Source: Cycas panzhihuaensis (Eukaryota > Cycadophyta). Taken from it: a stretch of 64,000 nt of DNA. The notes under the pieces are model-generated. The model was not told the origin of the DNA. It saw only the letters and a program-made list of their open reading frames with translations, and made no database searches. Location of the stretch: positions 66,471,741 through 66,535,740 of the forward strand of contig CM041465.1 of the NCBI GenBank assembly GCA_023213395.1. The letters are read 5' to 3'. Below, one piece after another: positions 1 to 12,125 of this stretch. Positions within the stretch are counted from its first letter, which is position 1. The number at the start of each line of letters is the position of its first letter. Made by a program: the position numbers and the translations under genes.

Positions 1-194
1 TTCTCTCATTGATGGTGAGCTTGTACTATAAGTATGTACATTATCATTCATTCTAATTTGAGTTTTGGTTATTTCTCCATATCTTGTGTTCATTTCTATA
101 TACTTCATCTTATTTGAGCTTCATTTTTATATCTTCAACTCACCATCATATTATTGTTTTTGTGTATTCATAGCATGATCAAATTTTAATACCA

Positions 195-1700
195 TTCATC
201 TTCAACTTTCTATAATGATCAAATTAGAAGTGGAAAGACTCATAAATGTTGGCTTCATTGAGATGGTGGATCATTCTCAATGGGTATTAAATATCATTCC
301 TATCATTAAGAAGAATATCTCTATTAGTATTTGCATCAAATTTCATGACATAAATAATGCATGTCCTAAATACAAATTATTACTATCTTTTATTATTTAA
401 ATTTGGGATCAAGCTACTACATTTAAAGTAATATCCACTATGGATAGCTTCTTGGGATATAATTAGATTCTTATCTTATCCAAAGACTAATACAATATGG
501 AATTGACCACTTTATAGGGTATATTTACTCATAAGGTTATGTTATTTAGCCTTTAAAGAACCGGGGCTACTTACTAAAGCATTATGGCTTTAACTTTCAA
601 AACTTAATTAACATAACAAATCATCTATCTTGATAACATGTTAGGGTTCTCACAACATAGAAAATATCATACTTATGATTTAAGAACCATTTGGAAAGAT
701 TTACAAATGCCAACTATCCCTTAATCCCAATAAGTATGTGTTTATTATTACCTTGATGAAGATTCTTAAAAACATAATCTCTAGCGATGGCATCAAGGTA
801 CACCTACAAAAAGTAAAAGTCATAATTTAGGTACCCCTACCTTGTAATCAAAAGCAACTTAAACCATTTATTAGACAATTGGGGTTTTTTCAAAGATTTG
901 TTTCCCACTTCACCCTTGATGTGAAGCATCTTATTAATCTTCTTAAGAAGGGGGCTTCCCTTAAATAGATCCCAAACACTCAGGATACATTCAATATGCT
1001 TAAGAAGAGCTTAATCTTTACCCCTAAACTCACTCCACCAATCTTTAATAAGACGTTTGTTCTATATATTTATTCCACTAAGGAATAACCTCAAAGGTAT
1101 GTTAGCCTAAGAAGATGAATTTAGCTATGAATGGGTTATTTACTTCATTATCCACACTTTGATTATTGTTCAAGACAACTACTTTCCATCCAAAAAGGAG
1201 TATCTTGGCTTATTATTTACTACTAGGAAATTATAATATTATTTACTCCAACAACACTACCCATGCTATCACATAATAAAATAATATTTTCCTCTTACTT
1301 ACCAGTATAGATCTTACTTGGAAATCTAGAAAATAGGCCTTGTTGCTTTAGGGATTTTACTTGTGAATGGTTAATTGCAAGTCAAAGAAAGGAATGATTA
1401 TTATTAGGCAATTAGTTTTAATGCTCCTCCTAAATCAAGCCAATGAGATTATTATTGATACACTCCTAGATGAACATATCGTTCATGTCAAATTTATCAA
1501 GGGTAAAAACAAGTGGTATAAGGATATTCTATCATACCATCATACTTAGACTTACCACCCCATACCTCATTTAAGAAAAGAAGAGTAAGAGCAACTTCAT
1601 ACCAATATGTGCTAATCAATGAGGTTCTCTATAAGGGCTCCTTTAATGAAGTTTTATCGAGATGTCTTTCTTCTTCTAAGGTATTGAAACATGAATGAGT
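195..1700 (+). pseudogene. Ty3/gypsy pol remnant of element A (RT, RNase H, start of integrase)
   Basis: This is the right-hand part of a Ty3/gypsy polyprotein. From 215 the RT finger region is readable: I-C-I-K-F-H, then D-I-N-N-A-C-P-K, which corresponds to the usual fingers motif. Near 430 comes T-M-D-S-F-L-G-Y, and near 628 the polymerase box reads Y-L-D-N, so the second catalytic Asp is lost. RNase H and the RNase H-integrase linker follow in shifting frames; 1367-1549 is the longest open piece. At about 1627-1680 the start of the integrase zinc domain reads L-Y-K-G-S-F and R-C-L-S-S. Stops and frameshifts occur throughout and the rest of integrase is missing. It belongs to the same broad family as element B. 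The element may begin before base 1. Confidence 0.85.
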
Positions 1701-2529
1701 TAAGGTTGTACCTAAATGGTGAGATAACAACACAAGCCTAGTGTGTGGGTAGTGTATCAGTGAGGTAGATGTGAACCTATGCCTAACTCAAGATGCCCAT
1801 GTGCCTTTTAAGCATCGGTGTTAGATATTTTTATGCTTTTAAATGGTGGAAAGGGAAACTAAACTAGGCCAACATGTGTTCTTATTATATGTGCATGTGG
1901 ACAACTTTGATATTTCAGTAGTGAGGGCCTATAGCAAGCTATGAAAGGGATCACATGCCTACATGAAACTTCATGCTATTTCCATTTAATACAAATGAAA
2001 AAAACTACCCTATCTAGAAATGTAATATTACCCCACATGTTTAGGAACTCATAACTATGTGATCCCTTCTTTTATTCAAGTTTAGGGAAAATGAATTATG
2101 TAAAGTTTATTCTAAAGGATGGCAATGGAATACATATGCATACAAAAGGAAAGGGAAAGTTTCTTTCTACTTTCTTCACTTTTGACATTCATTTTTATGT
2201 TTTCTTTCTCTTTTTTTTTTTTTTTGTATTTTATCTTTTATAGGAAAAGGAGGGTAAGGGAATTAATGAAGTGCCTAAAGAAAGGGACCTACTTCTTATT
2301 CCTTTTTTCTGGAAAAGAAAGAAAAGTAAAACATCTCTCTATCCTTGTAAGGGAATAAGAAATTATACCTGAAAGCAACTACTAGAATCTAAACAAAGCT
2401 CCATACATATTATATCTTCTATGCATATTACTTATATGAAGAAAGGAAATATATAACTCAATTCAAAAAAGAGAAGAGAGATAGAAGCCTCAAATTAAGT
2501 CATGTCCCTTAAATATTGGTTGGCTTCCC
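1701..2529. other. Unassigned sequence between element A pol and LTR1
   Basis: I see no gene here. The integrase similarity of element A stops near 1700. A slightly more GC-rich stretch (about 1700-1980) follows, then AT-rich sequence with a long T run near 2210-2227. It may be the decayed 3' region of element A or an old insertion. Confidence 0.4.
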
Positions 2530-2865
2530 AAGTATGTTTAGGTGCTAACTCCCTTGTATAACTTCTTAAACTAGTGGATGGATGAGTAATAAAGAGAAAA
2601 AGGAAATAAGAGGATGTCTAAAGAGAATGGAAACAGTAACAATCATCTTATCAATTTGCAAGAAACATGTCATGTAAAAAAAGTAAAATATCTAAGAAAT
2701 AGTATTGCCAAAGCAAGAGAGAAAGAGTTGCTTTATCCCAAAAGGATAGAGATGGCTTATATGTATTAGTACTCATATTCAAGGATCTCCAATACTAAAT
2801 AGAAGGGTGTCTCAAATATGTAATGACCAAAGTAGTGAAGTGTAGACCAAGATTGTTTAATTCCT
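2530..2865 (+). repeat. Pre-LTR block, copy 1
   Basis: About 335 bases that recur, clearly diverged, at 34870-35211. In both places the block lies directly before an LTR of the B family. Element B's own 3' LTR is instead preceded by a different sequence with a polypurine tract. The first 100 bases of the other copy are an open frame; here that frame has stops. The function is unknown, and it is probably the 3' internal region of a sister subfamily. Confidence 0.6.
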
Positions 2866-5219
2866 TATTTCACCAAAATTAGGCCTTTGATTGATTCTTG
2901 TAGTTTGTCTATGATTTTCTTTAGTTTATCATGGTTTTGTTTCTTGTAAATGAAAATATATTTTATGTTGAAGAAATGCAATGAGACATGTTGGTGAAAT
3001 GTTATCATGGCTTTATGAATGATTAATGTTTGGATGATGATAAGCATATTATAACTTCCATGTGCCAATAAATGAAACTAAAGTGTTAAAATATTTCCCT
3101 AATATCTCATGTCATATCTCCTCTTAATCATTATACTTTAACTATAAATTTTTTATGGTTTTTGGGCTAGTGCTTAATTTATCTCTTCTTCTTGGTTTTT
3201 TCTTCTCTCTGATGAAGTCTTTTTACTTCAATTTTTGGCAAGACTCTAATTTTTTTAAAAAGTTTGTTTGTTAAATTTTTATTATCTTTTTAATATTTTC
3301 AAAAATGTGATTGATAATATTTTATGTAAAAAGTCATATTTTTCATTTTATAAAAAATATGACCGATTATGTTTTATGTAGAAAATCATATTTTTTACTA
3401 TTATGCATGCAATTTTATTTAGTTAAACATCTCATTTCCTTTCTATATTTCATATGTTCTTAGCTAGATTTCATGGTAACTCTTTCTTTCTCATCCCAAA
3501 AACCCCAAAAACCTTTTAGAATTGATCAAAGAGTCACTTGTGTAAGTGGTGTAGTGGCATCTTTAAAGAAAAGAGAGAAAGGAAGCAAAAAGGAAGGAGA
3601 ATAAGGAGGTAAAAGAACTTGGAATTCTAAAAAGTTAGACTATTTGGCTAAAATCTAATTTCCAAAGGCTTATTGAGCTATCCTATCACTTGCAAAAACT
3701 CAATTCAAGCTCCAATACCTTTTCAATTGGTGTGGTAATGCTCTTCTACCATCTCTTTTTAGTTTGTGAAGGATTCTTTTTACTTATTTCATGCCTAATG
3801 TATATTTCTTTCTTCTTCTTGGTTAGATAATATTTATTTTTAGTCTTGGTGGTTGTATTCCTTAGAAAGATCTACATTGAAAAGTCAGCCCTTTATGGGA
3901 TCTATAGGAGTTAGATAATAAGAGGAGAGCTTTTCCTCTTCTTGATAGTATATACCTATTGTCCTCTCACTCTCAATAGTAATCTTAGGTCTTTCCAAGA
4001 TGATGTTAGTCTCATTCTCCTAGTTTTGGTGATAGTTCTTTCATTCTTCTTAGTCATTTCCTCTCTTAATGCTTGTTCCTAGAGAAAAATTAGAGAAAGA
4101 ATGGTGAATGAGTAGAAGACTACTATCCTAAGCCACAAATATAGTTGCAAAGTTAAGTAGTTCTTATAGTTTTAAAATTTTCCTTGATTCTCTTCTTTCT
4201 CCTCCTTATAAAAGATGTTTGGTTAGAAAAAAATAAAGGGAATACATTTTGTATTATAATGTTTACATTTTTCTTTCTTAGGAGTTAGATTGAATTCATG
4301 ATTTTTTATGGTTATATATTATTATGATTGTCATGAAATCTTTCTATTCTCTTAACTTTGTCTCTTAAATCAATTACATGTATTAGGTTCATGCTTTAGA
4401 TTTACACCTTATATGATATCTCTTATGGGTTACTTTCACAAATTTTGAGCTTAAATATTAATTATTCATCTTGCATATTATAGTTTTTGGTTTGCCTCAT
4501 TTACTTAAAGTCTATCTACCATTGAAAGTCATAAAAATCCATCAAGTATCATACATGCAAGTGGAAAGAACCTAAAAGGAGCCTCACACCATCTCATGCT
4601 TTATCTTCCAGGTATGCATGAATGGCTTCTTTTGTAAGTTTTACTTTTTATTTGAAGTAAAACCTTGTTTGAAGTTCTTGAAGGTAGATCTTTCTTTATC
4701 TTAGGAAAGACTCATTTTCTTTAAAAAAATGAAATCAAAATTAAGAAGAAGTGCATGTGGCTCCTTCCTTCTTTATTGAATTTAAAGAGTAATTTACCCT
4801 TGATTCATTAGTCCCTTAGTTACTTTTATAAGTGTATGATCTTGAGGTTATTTTTTATGATCTTTATTATAGTTGAATAAATATAAAATGTTGAAAATAT
4901 TACAAAAGGAATAATAATAAACTAGAAAACAAAATAGAAAATATTATTTAGGTAACTCTAAACTTAGATCTCCTCTACTTGATTGTGTAGGCTAGTATAT
5001 TCCTTCACCAACTATTACTTATATATCCTAGCCTCTATTTTTTTTAATTAGTTCTATCTATATAATACAAATAAGTAGAGGCTAATCCTTAGGGGTTGGA
5101 CAAAGTTGGTTCTAGGGTTATTACAGGTTGACTGATCTCCCAATATTTAATTGAAATAGAAGAAACATAAGGTTATTAAGTGGCAATTAACCTAGACCAA
5201 TTCTTAAATAAATATCTTT
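2866..5219 (+). repeat. LTR1, 5' LTR of element B
   Basis: It starts with a TATTTCACCAAAA version of the TGTTTCACCAAAA start seen at 17731 and 35212. It ends just before the primer site at 5221. It is collinear with LTR2 to about 4490; LTR2 lacks the last roughly 700 bases. An internal double motif of AT-rich dyads lies at 3297-3400. The terminal CA cannot be seen, so the right edge is set by the primer site. Confidence 0.75.
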
Positions 5220-5220
5220 C

Positions 5221-5236
5221 TGGTAACCATGTTGGG
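5221..5236 (+). other. Primer binding site of element B (tRNA-Arg type)
   Basis: TGGTAACCATGTTGGG directly follows LTR1. It matches the better kept site of element D (TGGCGACCATACTGGGG) apart from transitions. That site in turn resembles the complement of a plant tRNA-Arg 3' end, TGGCGACTCCGCTGGGG, the primer usual for Tat/Ogre-type elements. Confidence 0.7.
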
Positions 5237-5277
5237 TAGTTGTCTTTTATTTTTTGTTAGTCATATGCTCTTAAATA

Positions 5278-7560
5278 ATGGAAGTAACTCCTTCATCTCA
5301 ACCAAGAAGGTTGCTGAGGCTTTAAGGTTTTCCACCAAACTTTAAACTTTAACATGAGCATCCTACTCAAGAAGTTTCATCTACTTATGATTATCCTTCT
5401 AAGTAATAAGATTATGATACCTATATGTATCCACTTGAAAAATTGAACCAATTGTATGAAGTACCCATTGAGTAAGGGTATCTTAAAATACCCTCTTAAT
5501 TCATTACTACCTCTTCACTACCTATCTCTTCTTCTATTTAATAAGTGACTCTTGTTGTTTAAGTACGTTTATCCTACCATGAGCTAGTTCTTATGAGAGT
5601 TTCTTCTCCTCTTTATATTCCTAGTTATAATGATCCTTTCCATCCTGACACTCATACTATGACTACTACTCACCATTGTCAGCTTGATCAACTTTCTGAG
5701 GAATATGAATCAATGCAAGCAGATCCTTTTAGAACTCTTAAGGCAACTCAATCCCCTCTATCGTCTCATCCTCCCACTTTGAGACCATCTTCTTCTCCTC
5801 ACAGAGAGCTTGAAGATAATAGATCTACTCATTCATAATCTCATCCTTCACCTTATTTATTGCAAAACTAAAAATTGTTCTCCCTTGGTTTCATCTTTCA
5901 CACATGAGATACCTTTTGAATCACTCACCCAAGGGAATCCTATTTCTTCCCTTGCTCCTATTTCCCATCATTTTGGTCTATCAACTTTGATACTTAAATC
6001 GACTCCTTCATATTTAAGAAAGTGTACTTATGTGCAGTATGCTTCTATTTCTTCCCAAGCTCATTAATAATTGCTTATATATAGGATTATTCCTTAAGAC
6101 ACTAGGCTTTTCTCTCCTTATCCTAGTCCAAATAGTCATCTTCTATCATTTAATCCTACCTCAAACCTTTAAATTATTTATCCTTGGGTTGATTTTACTG
6201 AATTCTTGGCCACTTCAATAGTTAATCTTTCTTCCTCATCCCATATTAATAGGCCATTCCCCCAACATACTACTATATATAATTTTAATCCTATATTTTC
6301 TCAAGTTCCTATACCTTAAAATAATTAAAGGGTTAATCTTATAGTATGGTTTAACCCCACTCAATCTCTTCCAACCTATCCTACTTCCTTTGAATAACAA
6401 CCTACTTCTTCTCTAACCCCTCTACCTTCATCCTTGCCTTAACATTCTATAACATTAAGGCCAAGGTAACCTTTCCTAGATTATATGAAGTCTCCCTTTC
6501 CATAAGAAGTCCTACTATATCCTATGCCTCCCTTTTTACATAAACTTTCTAAGTTTTTAGGTGAATCTCCCTAAGATCTAGCATCCCATATACAAGCATT
6601 TGCACTTGCATATACTAACTTCATCCATATGATTATGTCATGATGAGACTATTTCCTAAGTCACTTCTATATGATGCTTTAAAGTGGTTTTATTTCCTTC
6701 CCTATACTTCCATTATTTCATTTCAACAATTAGTCAATTCTTTTATTAACTATTTTGATGTAGCTAGACCTTTTAAATTTGGTATTAAATCAATATTAGC
6801 TATTAAACAGAATCATGATGAAACTTTTAAAGACTTTGTGATAAGATTTCAAGATCAAGTTCATGGATGACACTCTCAATTAGATATAAATCTTCTCTTT
6901 GAGTTATTCACTAATGCCTTGAGACCTCATGATCATCTAAAAGTACTCAAGCTAGGTCCTCAAATGTATAAGGAAACTATTAATTAATGCCTTACTTTTA
7001 AGACCTTTAAAATCCAAGCATGTATTAAGAAAGTTAATAAATCAATTCATTCAAAAGAACTAGTTCAAGCATCAAAGTCCTCTTATTCTAAACTAACTTA
7101 TGATCATTTAATTTCCTTAATCAAGTCATTAAAGTGCATGATCAGTACCAAGATACACATTGATGACTTTGTTTCTAATCCTCCTAGTAAATAAGAAGCT
7201 AAACTAATCTATCTTACTAAAGAAGGAAACCATTAGAACTCTCTTATACCTCATGATCTTATTAGGAAGACCAAATGGTATTCTTATCATGAGACTGATG
7301 CTTATGGTAGAAGTCAATATTGCACTATGCAAGCAATGAGTTAAAGGCCTTCTATTCAAAATAATCAAGTTTCTAAACCTACTCAAGATCAATTGATTAA
7401 CAAATGCCCTTTACTCAAACACAAGGATGAAAAAGAGAAACATAAAGTTAAAGTAAAATAAAACAAGTGGAAAGTAGTAAAGATAAAAGCATAGAACCCA
7501 ACTCTTCTAAGAAACCAATTATTTCTTCCAATCCCTCATCAAAGCATGTTAATAGTTAAA
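5278..7560 (+). pseudogene. gag of element B (decayed)
   Basis: The gag structural protein would form the particle. The first ATG after the primer site is at 5278 (M-E-V-T-P); the same start survives at 34857 after LTR2. The N-terminal half (to about 6500) is rich in Pro, Ser and His, with open stretches at 5593-5838. The conserved core is at 6640-6870: M-M-R-L-F-P-K-S-L, then A-L-K-W-F-Y, then F-Q-Q-L-V-N and a Y-F-D block. It is the counterpart of the gag core of element D at 53639-53998. The C-terminal part to about 7560 is Lys/Ser-rich and broken. No intact zinc knuckle was seen. Many TAG and TAA stops. Confidence 0.8.
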
Positions 7561-8420
7561 CTCACCTACATCTTAAGGGTGGAGAGGCCAAGAGGACCAT
7601 CAACATGGTGGAGACTATAAAGAGTTCAAGTTCTTCCAAATCATTTGATGATTTGATGACTAAAAATCCTAACTCTTTACTACTTATACCCTCTCATCTT
7701 ATCAAGCTTTGATCTATTCCTTATAGTCTAAAAGATGGATTATTTTTCTTGGTTAAAGAGTTAAAGACTATTCTTGATAGGGTTTCTTTTATGGATTTAT
7801 TGAAGTATTACCCTAAGAATTGATAGCTTTTATTTGATGTATTAGAAGTTCCTATCCCTACTGGTACATATGGTTCTACCTTGTCCTTTGAACTAGCCAT
7901 TTTGCCTAACCAAATTAATCATGCTTTTAATGGTATTCTTATGTTTTACATTGAGATTATAAAGGATGATATAAATATTAGGTGTGTCTTCATTAATTAA
8001 GGGCTATCTATTAATGTTATTCCTCTTTGTCTTGTTAAAGACTTAGAGATCTCAACTTTTTATCTTTATAAGTGGATTTTCCACGGTTATGATAAGAACC
8101 AAAAGGTTCATCTTGGCCAAGTCACTCTTTCTCTTACTTTAGAGGGAAAAATGGTCTTAACTAAACTTACCATCATTAACCTTGGTATTATTATAACATC
8201 CTTTTGGGTAGACCTTGGATTACCCAAATAGTTATTGTTTGCTCTTCCCCTTTTGGTAAACTTTGGTTCATCCATGAAGGTAAATTGAAAATTATGAATT
8301 GCAAACCTAAATCAATTAAGTAATAAGTTTCTCTTATTGAAATTATTGTTGAACCTAGTGAATCCTATAACTCATTAGAATACTTTTTTTAATCTTTGGG
8401 TTTAGGCTAGTACTTCATTA
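7561..8420 (+). pseudogene. Aspartic protease of element B (active site lost)
   Basis: Retropepsin-like domain between gag and RT. The active-site region near 7990-8020 reads F-I-N, a stop, G-L-S-I-N-V-I-P-L, where the family has a D-x-G-S motif; the catalytic Asp is Asn here. A remnant of the second conserved strand follows near 8170-8220 (I-I-N-L-G, frame broken). The arrangement matches the protease of element E (63290-63720) and of element D (52200-52660). Confidence 0.7.
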
Positions 8421-9560
8421 TTGAAACTCCTCCTTCTTAGGGAGAAGTAAAAGATGTGGATATATTGGAAATCATTCCTTTTAAACCAAGCTCTTTGTCT
8501 TATTCTTCTTTTAAAGAATAAATGTCATATTATAATTAGTCTTGTAAAGAATCTTTTATAATTCAAGTAGTTAGTCTAAATCTTCCAGTTTTAAGTGAAT
8601 AATTATATGTGTTAGAGCTTATTCTCATGAGACCGATGCACTATTTAAACAAATGAGTTTATTCTCATATGATATACCTATATCTATTACAGATCCTTTT
8701 CTTTGATCTCCTCTCTTTGTTATATGGCTTAACAGATGAGAAAAGAAATTGTTAGTACATAGGCATCCAGAGTTGGTACCCATTGATAAAGTTGTTTCAC
8801 CTTTTACTTCATCTCAAATAAATCAAATTTCATCTAATTGAGTTAAAGAGATTAATTTGGCTTCAAATATTTATCTTCCTCCCTATCACTTTATTGATGA
8901 TTCTCCATAATCTCTTATTTATATAATAATTTTAGCTCCTAATTATTCTCTTGATCATGAAGAGTTCAAACAAGTTTTTACCTCAACTTAGGAGTTTATT
9001 GATAGACCTATCTTATTTACCCAAGTTCCTTCTATCATTGAATTCTTGCCAACTCATCAAAATATTTTGCTCAAAGATCCCCAAATTATCAAGTCATTAT
9101 CTCCTCTATCTACCCTATCAAATAATATTATCCTAGTTAATATCTTCCATCTAGGTCATTTTAAGAACAATAAATTAATTCTTGAGCATTTAGCTAATTC
9201 TACACCTAGTCACCCTTCTTACCATTATAAGTTAGGTTTTCCAAAAATAATACACAATGATTCATCATTATTCATCTGTTTTCAACCTAAGGAACCTCCC
9301 TCTTTTGTAGAACTTTCTCCTTTTCATTTTGAAGAGTGTAATGTCATGTTGAAAGGAGAGACCATTGATATTGATTTGGACTTAGGAGATACTCTATAAA
9401 TCATGAAAGTTGGAGCTAATTATTCTCCTGAAGAGATCTCTTAGTTTAAAGGTCTCTTTTGAGAATTATATTATATTCTTGCTTAGGATTATAGCGATAT
9501 GCAAGGTCTTTACCTTGATATTATTATCCATAATATCACTACTATCACTGGCATAAAGCC
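8421..9560 (+). pseudogene. Protease-RT linker of element B
   Basis: A long spacer between protease and RT, typical of Tat-type polyproteins. The open piece 9046-9399 ends with an acidic block, F-E-E-C-N-V-M, then I-D-I-D-L-D-L-G-D. A counterpart occurs in element E near 62240-62300, so it was part of the protein rather than chance. No enzyme domain is expected here. Confidence 0.6.
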
Positions 9561-10992
9561 AAATTATAAAAAATAAAGACCTATCCATCCTTACCTCTCT
9601 TCAACAATCAAATAAGAAGTTGACAAATTATTAAAATATTGATTCATTAAAAGTGTCAATTACTCTCAATGGGATTTGAATATAGTTTCAATTATTAATA
9701 AGAATGGATCTATTTGAATTTACATTAACTTTTGAGATATTAATGATGCTTGTCCCAAAGATAAATTTTTCCTTCCTTTTATAAATCAAATATGAGACTG
9801 AACCACAAGCTTTAAATACATGTCTCTTATGGATGGCTTCTTCGAGTATAATCAAATGACTATTACACCCTAAGATCATTATAAAACAACTTTTATAACC
9901 CCTTAGGGAACTTTTATTTATGAAGTTATGCCTTTTAGATTGAAAAATACTAGAGTTACATATCAAAGAGCCATGGTTTTTATTTTCCATGACTTGATTG
10001 GTAATATTATAGTCGTGTATCTCAATGATATGCTTTCTCTTTCTCAGTAGCAACAAGAACATATCTATGATCAAAGAACAATCCTTGAAATATATTTCAA
10101 GTATTATTTATGCTTAAACCCCCTTAAATATGTTTATATTATTGCTTTTAGAAGAATGTTAGGTAATATTATTTCTCATGATGGAATTAGGGTTGATCCT
10201 GATAAAGTTAAGGTAATTCTTAAAATGCCTTCTCCTAGAACCTAAAAATAAATTAAATCTTTATTAGGTAGACTTTATTTTCTTACGTGCTTTATTGTTA
10301 ATTTTGCACTAGATGTAAAGCCTCTCACTAATCTTCTAAAGAAAGATGTTCCACTTCAATGGATCCCTCAATCCTAAGAATCTTTTGACAAGTTAAAGTA
10401 GGCTCTAGTGGTAACTTCTATCCTTACTCCAATATTTACTAAGCCTTTTATTTTATATACTTCTTCCATCAAAGAGTTATTAGTAGAAATGTTCATACAA
10501 AAATATGACATTGGTGAAGAATGGGCTATCTATTTCATTAATAGAACACTAGTTGTCAACGAGCTTCATTATCATTTTGTAGAGAAAGAATGTCTTTCCT
10601 CGATCTTTGCTACTAAGAAGTTATGCCATTATCTTCTTAGTAATATAATCTTCCTTATCATTTAGTCTAATCCTATTAGATATTTATTGACTAAAGCAAA
10701 CCTTACTAAGTGTTTAGATAAGTGGTCATTGTCATTACAAGAGTTTGACTTCTATATCATTAATAAAAAGTCTAAGAAAGAAATGGTTCTAGCCAAGATC
10801 ATAACCAATGCTACTTTACCAAATCCTATAATCAAGTTGTTGATAATAGACTTCCTAAGGAACACATCCTCTAAATATAGGCTATCCCTTTTGATGACCC
10901 TTTATATGGAGAGATCAAACCCTTCCTTCTTCCTCTACATTGAAGAAGAGAACATAAATTTAGGTTATTGCCTAACAATATTTTCTACTTGA
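9561..10992 (+). pseudogene. Reverse transcriptase and RNase H of element B
   Basis: RT similarity starts near 9565 (R-P-I-H-P-Y-L-S-S) and goes through fingers D-I-N-D-A-C-P-K (about 9740) and S-L-M-D-G-F-F-E-Y-N (about 9825). The polymerase box near 10015 reads Y-L-N-D-M-L, so the first Asp of YxDD is Asn. RNase H follows: 10408-10665 carries K-P-F-I-L-Y-T, I-N-R-T-L-V and E-K-E-C-L. At 10687-10992 the tether to integrase reads D-K-W-S-L-S-L-Q-E-F-D. The Asn in the polymerase box is also present in element E. Numerous stops and frameshifts make it inactive. Confidence 0.85.
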
Positions 10993-12125
10993 TGATGAAC
11001 TTTATAAATGTTCTTTTGATGGGATTCTATTAAGATGTCTCTCTTCTAATGAAGCTCTTACTGACATAATAAAATGTTATGATGGAATATATAGTGGTCA
11101 CTTTGGTGGCCAATCCAATACTCAATGTGCCCTTTGTATGGGATACTATTAGCCTACCTTATTTAGAGATGCTAATGCTTATATTCAAAAGTATGAGAAA
11201 TGCCAATCTCATGCTACCTTAATTCATAAACTTGCTTGAAAATTAAAATTCGCAATTTCTCCTTAGCCCTTTTCCTAATGGGTTTTAAATATCATTGGGA
11301 AAATCTTTCCTACATTATCTAATATCCATAAGTTTATTATCACTACTACAAAATACTTACCAAATGGAGTGAAGTTATTCTATTAGTTTTAGCTATAAGA
11401 AAGATAGTTATAACTTTCCTTTTCTAATACATTATTTATAGATTTGGGATACTTGATGTTATCATCACTGTTAATGGATCCTCATTTTAAAATCCTCATG
11501 TGAATAAAGTTTGTAATAAGTTTCATATCATACATAGATTTTCAGCCCCATATCATTTGCAAGCTAATGGCTAAGTAGAAGCCTTCAATAAGACTCTAGC
11601 TAAGATTTTAGCCAAGACTATTGTAAATTCACATTGAGATTGGCATACTTAATTATTTCCAATATTATGGGCATATTGAACTTCTATCATAAAAGCCATC
11701 AGTATGACACCTTTCTCTTTGGTTTATGGTGTTGAAGCAATCCTCCTTTTAGAAGTTGAAATCCCTTTATTATGTTTTTAGTAAAAGAGTTTATTAATGA
11801 AGAGTTTCAAGGGGAAGCACATCTTTTGGAACTTGAAAAAGTACATAAAACTTATCTCAAGCCATTATAAAATAATTTGGCTTCTAAAGTTAGAATTCAA
11901 GTTACAAATGATAGATAACTTAGACCTAGAAAATGTTGTGTTGGTGACAAGGTATTAAGTTAAAATATATGCATGATAAACAAAAAAAAAAATCTCTAAA
12001 ATAGGTTGGACTCATCTTGATTATTGAAGATTTAGAGAATGGTGCCTATTTAATTTCTATGTTGGAGGGATTGGAGTTTAAGAAACCCATTAATTCTCAA
12101 TACATAAGGAGATTTTATGCCTAAA
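10993..12125 (+). pseudogene. Integrase of element B
   Basis: The H2C2 zinc region lies at about 11000-11210: Y-K-C-S-F-D-G, G-H-F-G-G, then Y-E-K-C-Q-S-H. In the catalytic core the first Asp is replaced (L-N-I-I-G near 11287). The second lies in a broken motif (V-N-G-S-S-F near 11470). The Glu remains in a V-E-A-F-N-K block near 11575. The C-terminal part near 11990-12120 has V-G-L-I-L-I-I-E-D, N-G-A-Y and R-R-F-Y-A before the stop. Elements D and E carry the same domain, D with its core motifs intact. Confidence 0.8.

Noticed and set aside
9688-10074. 128-codon minus-strand open frame
   Set aside because: It is opposite to the recognisable RT of element B (fingers to polymerase box) and resembles nothing itself.
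195-12125. Integrated plant pararetrovirus
   Set aside because: Integrase, LTRs, primer site and polypurine tract are present and no movement protein is seen, so these are LTR retrotransposons.
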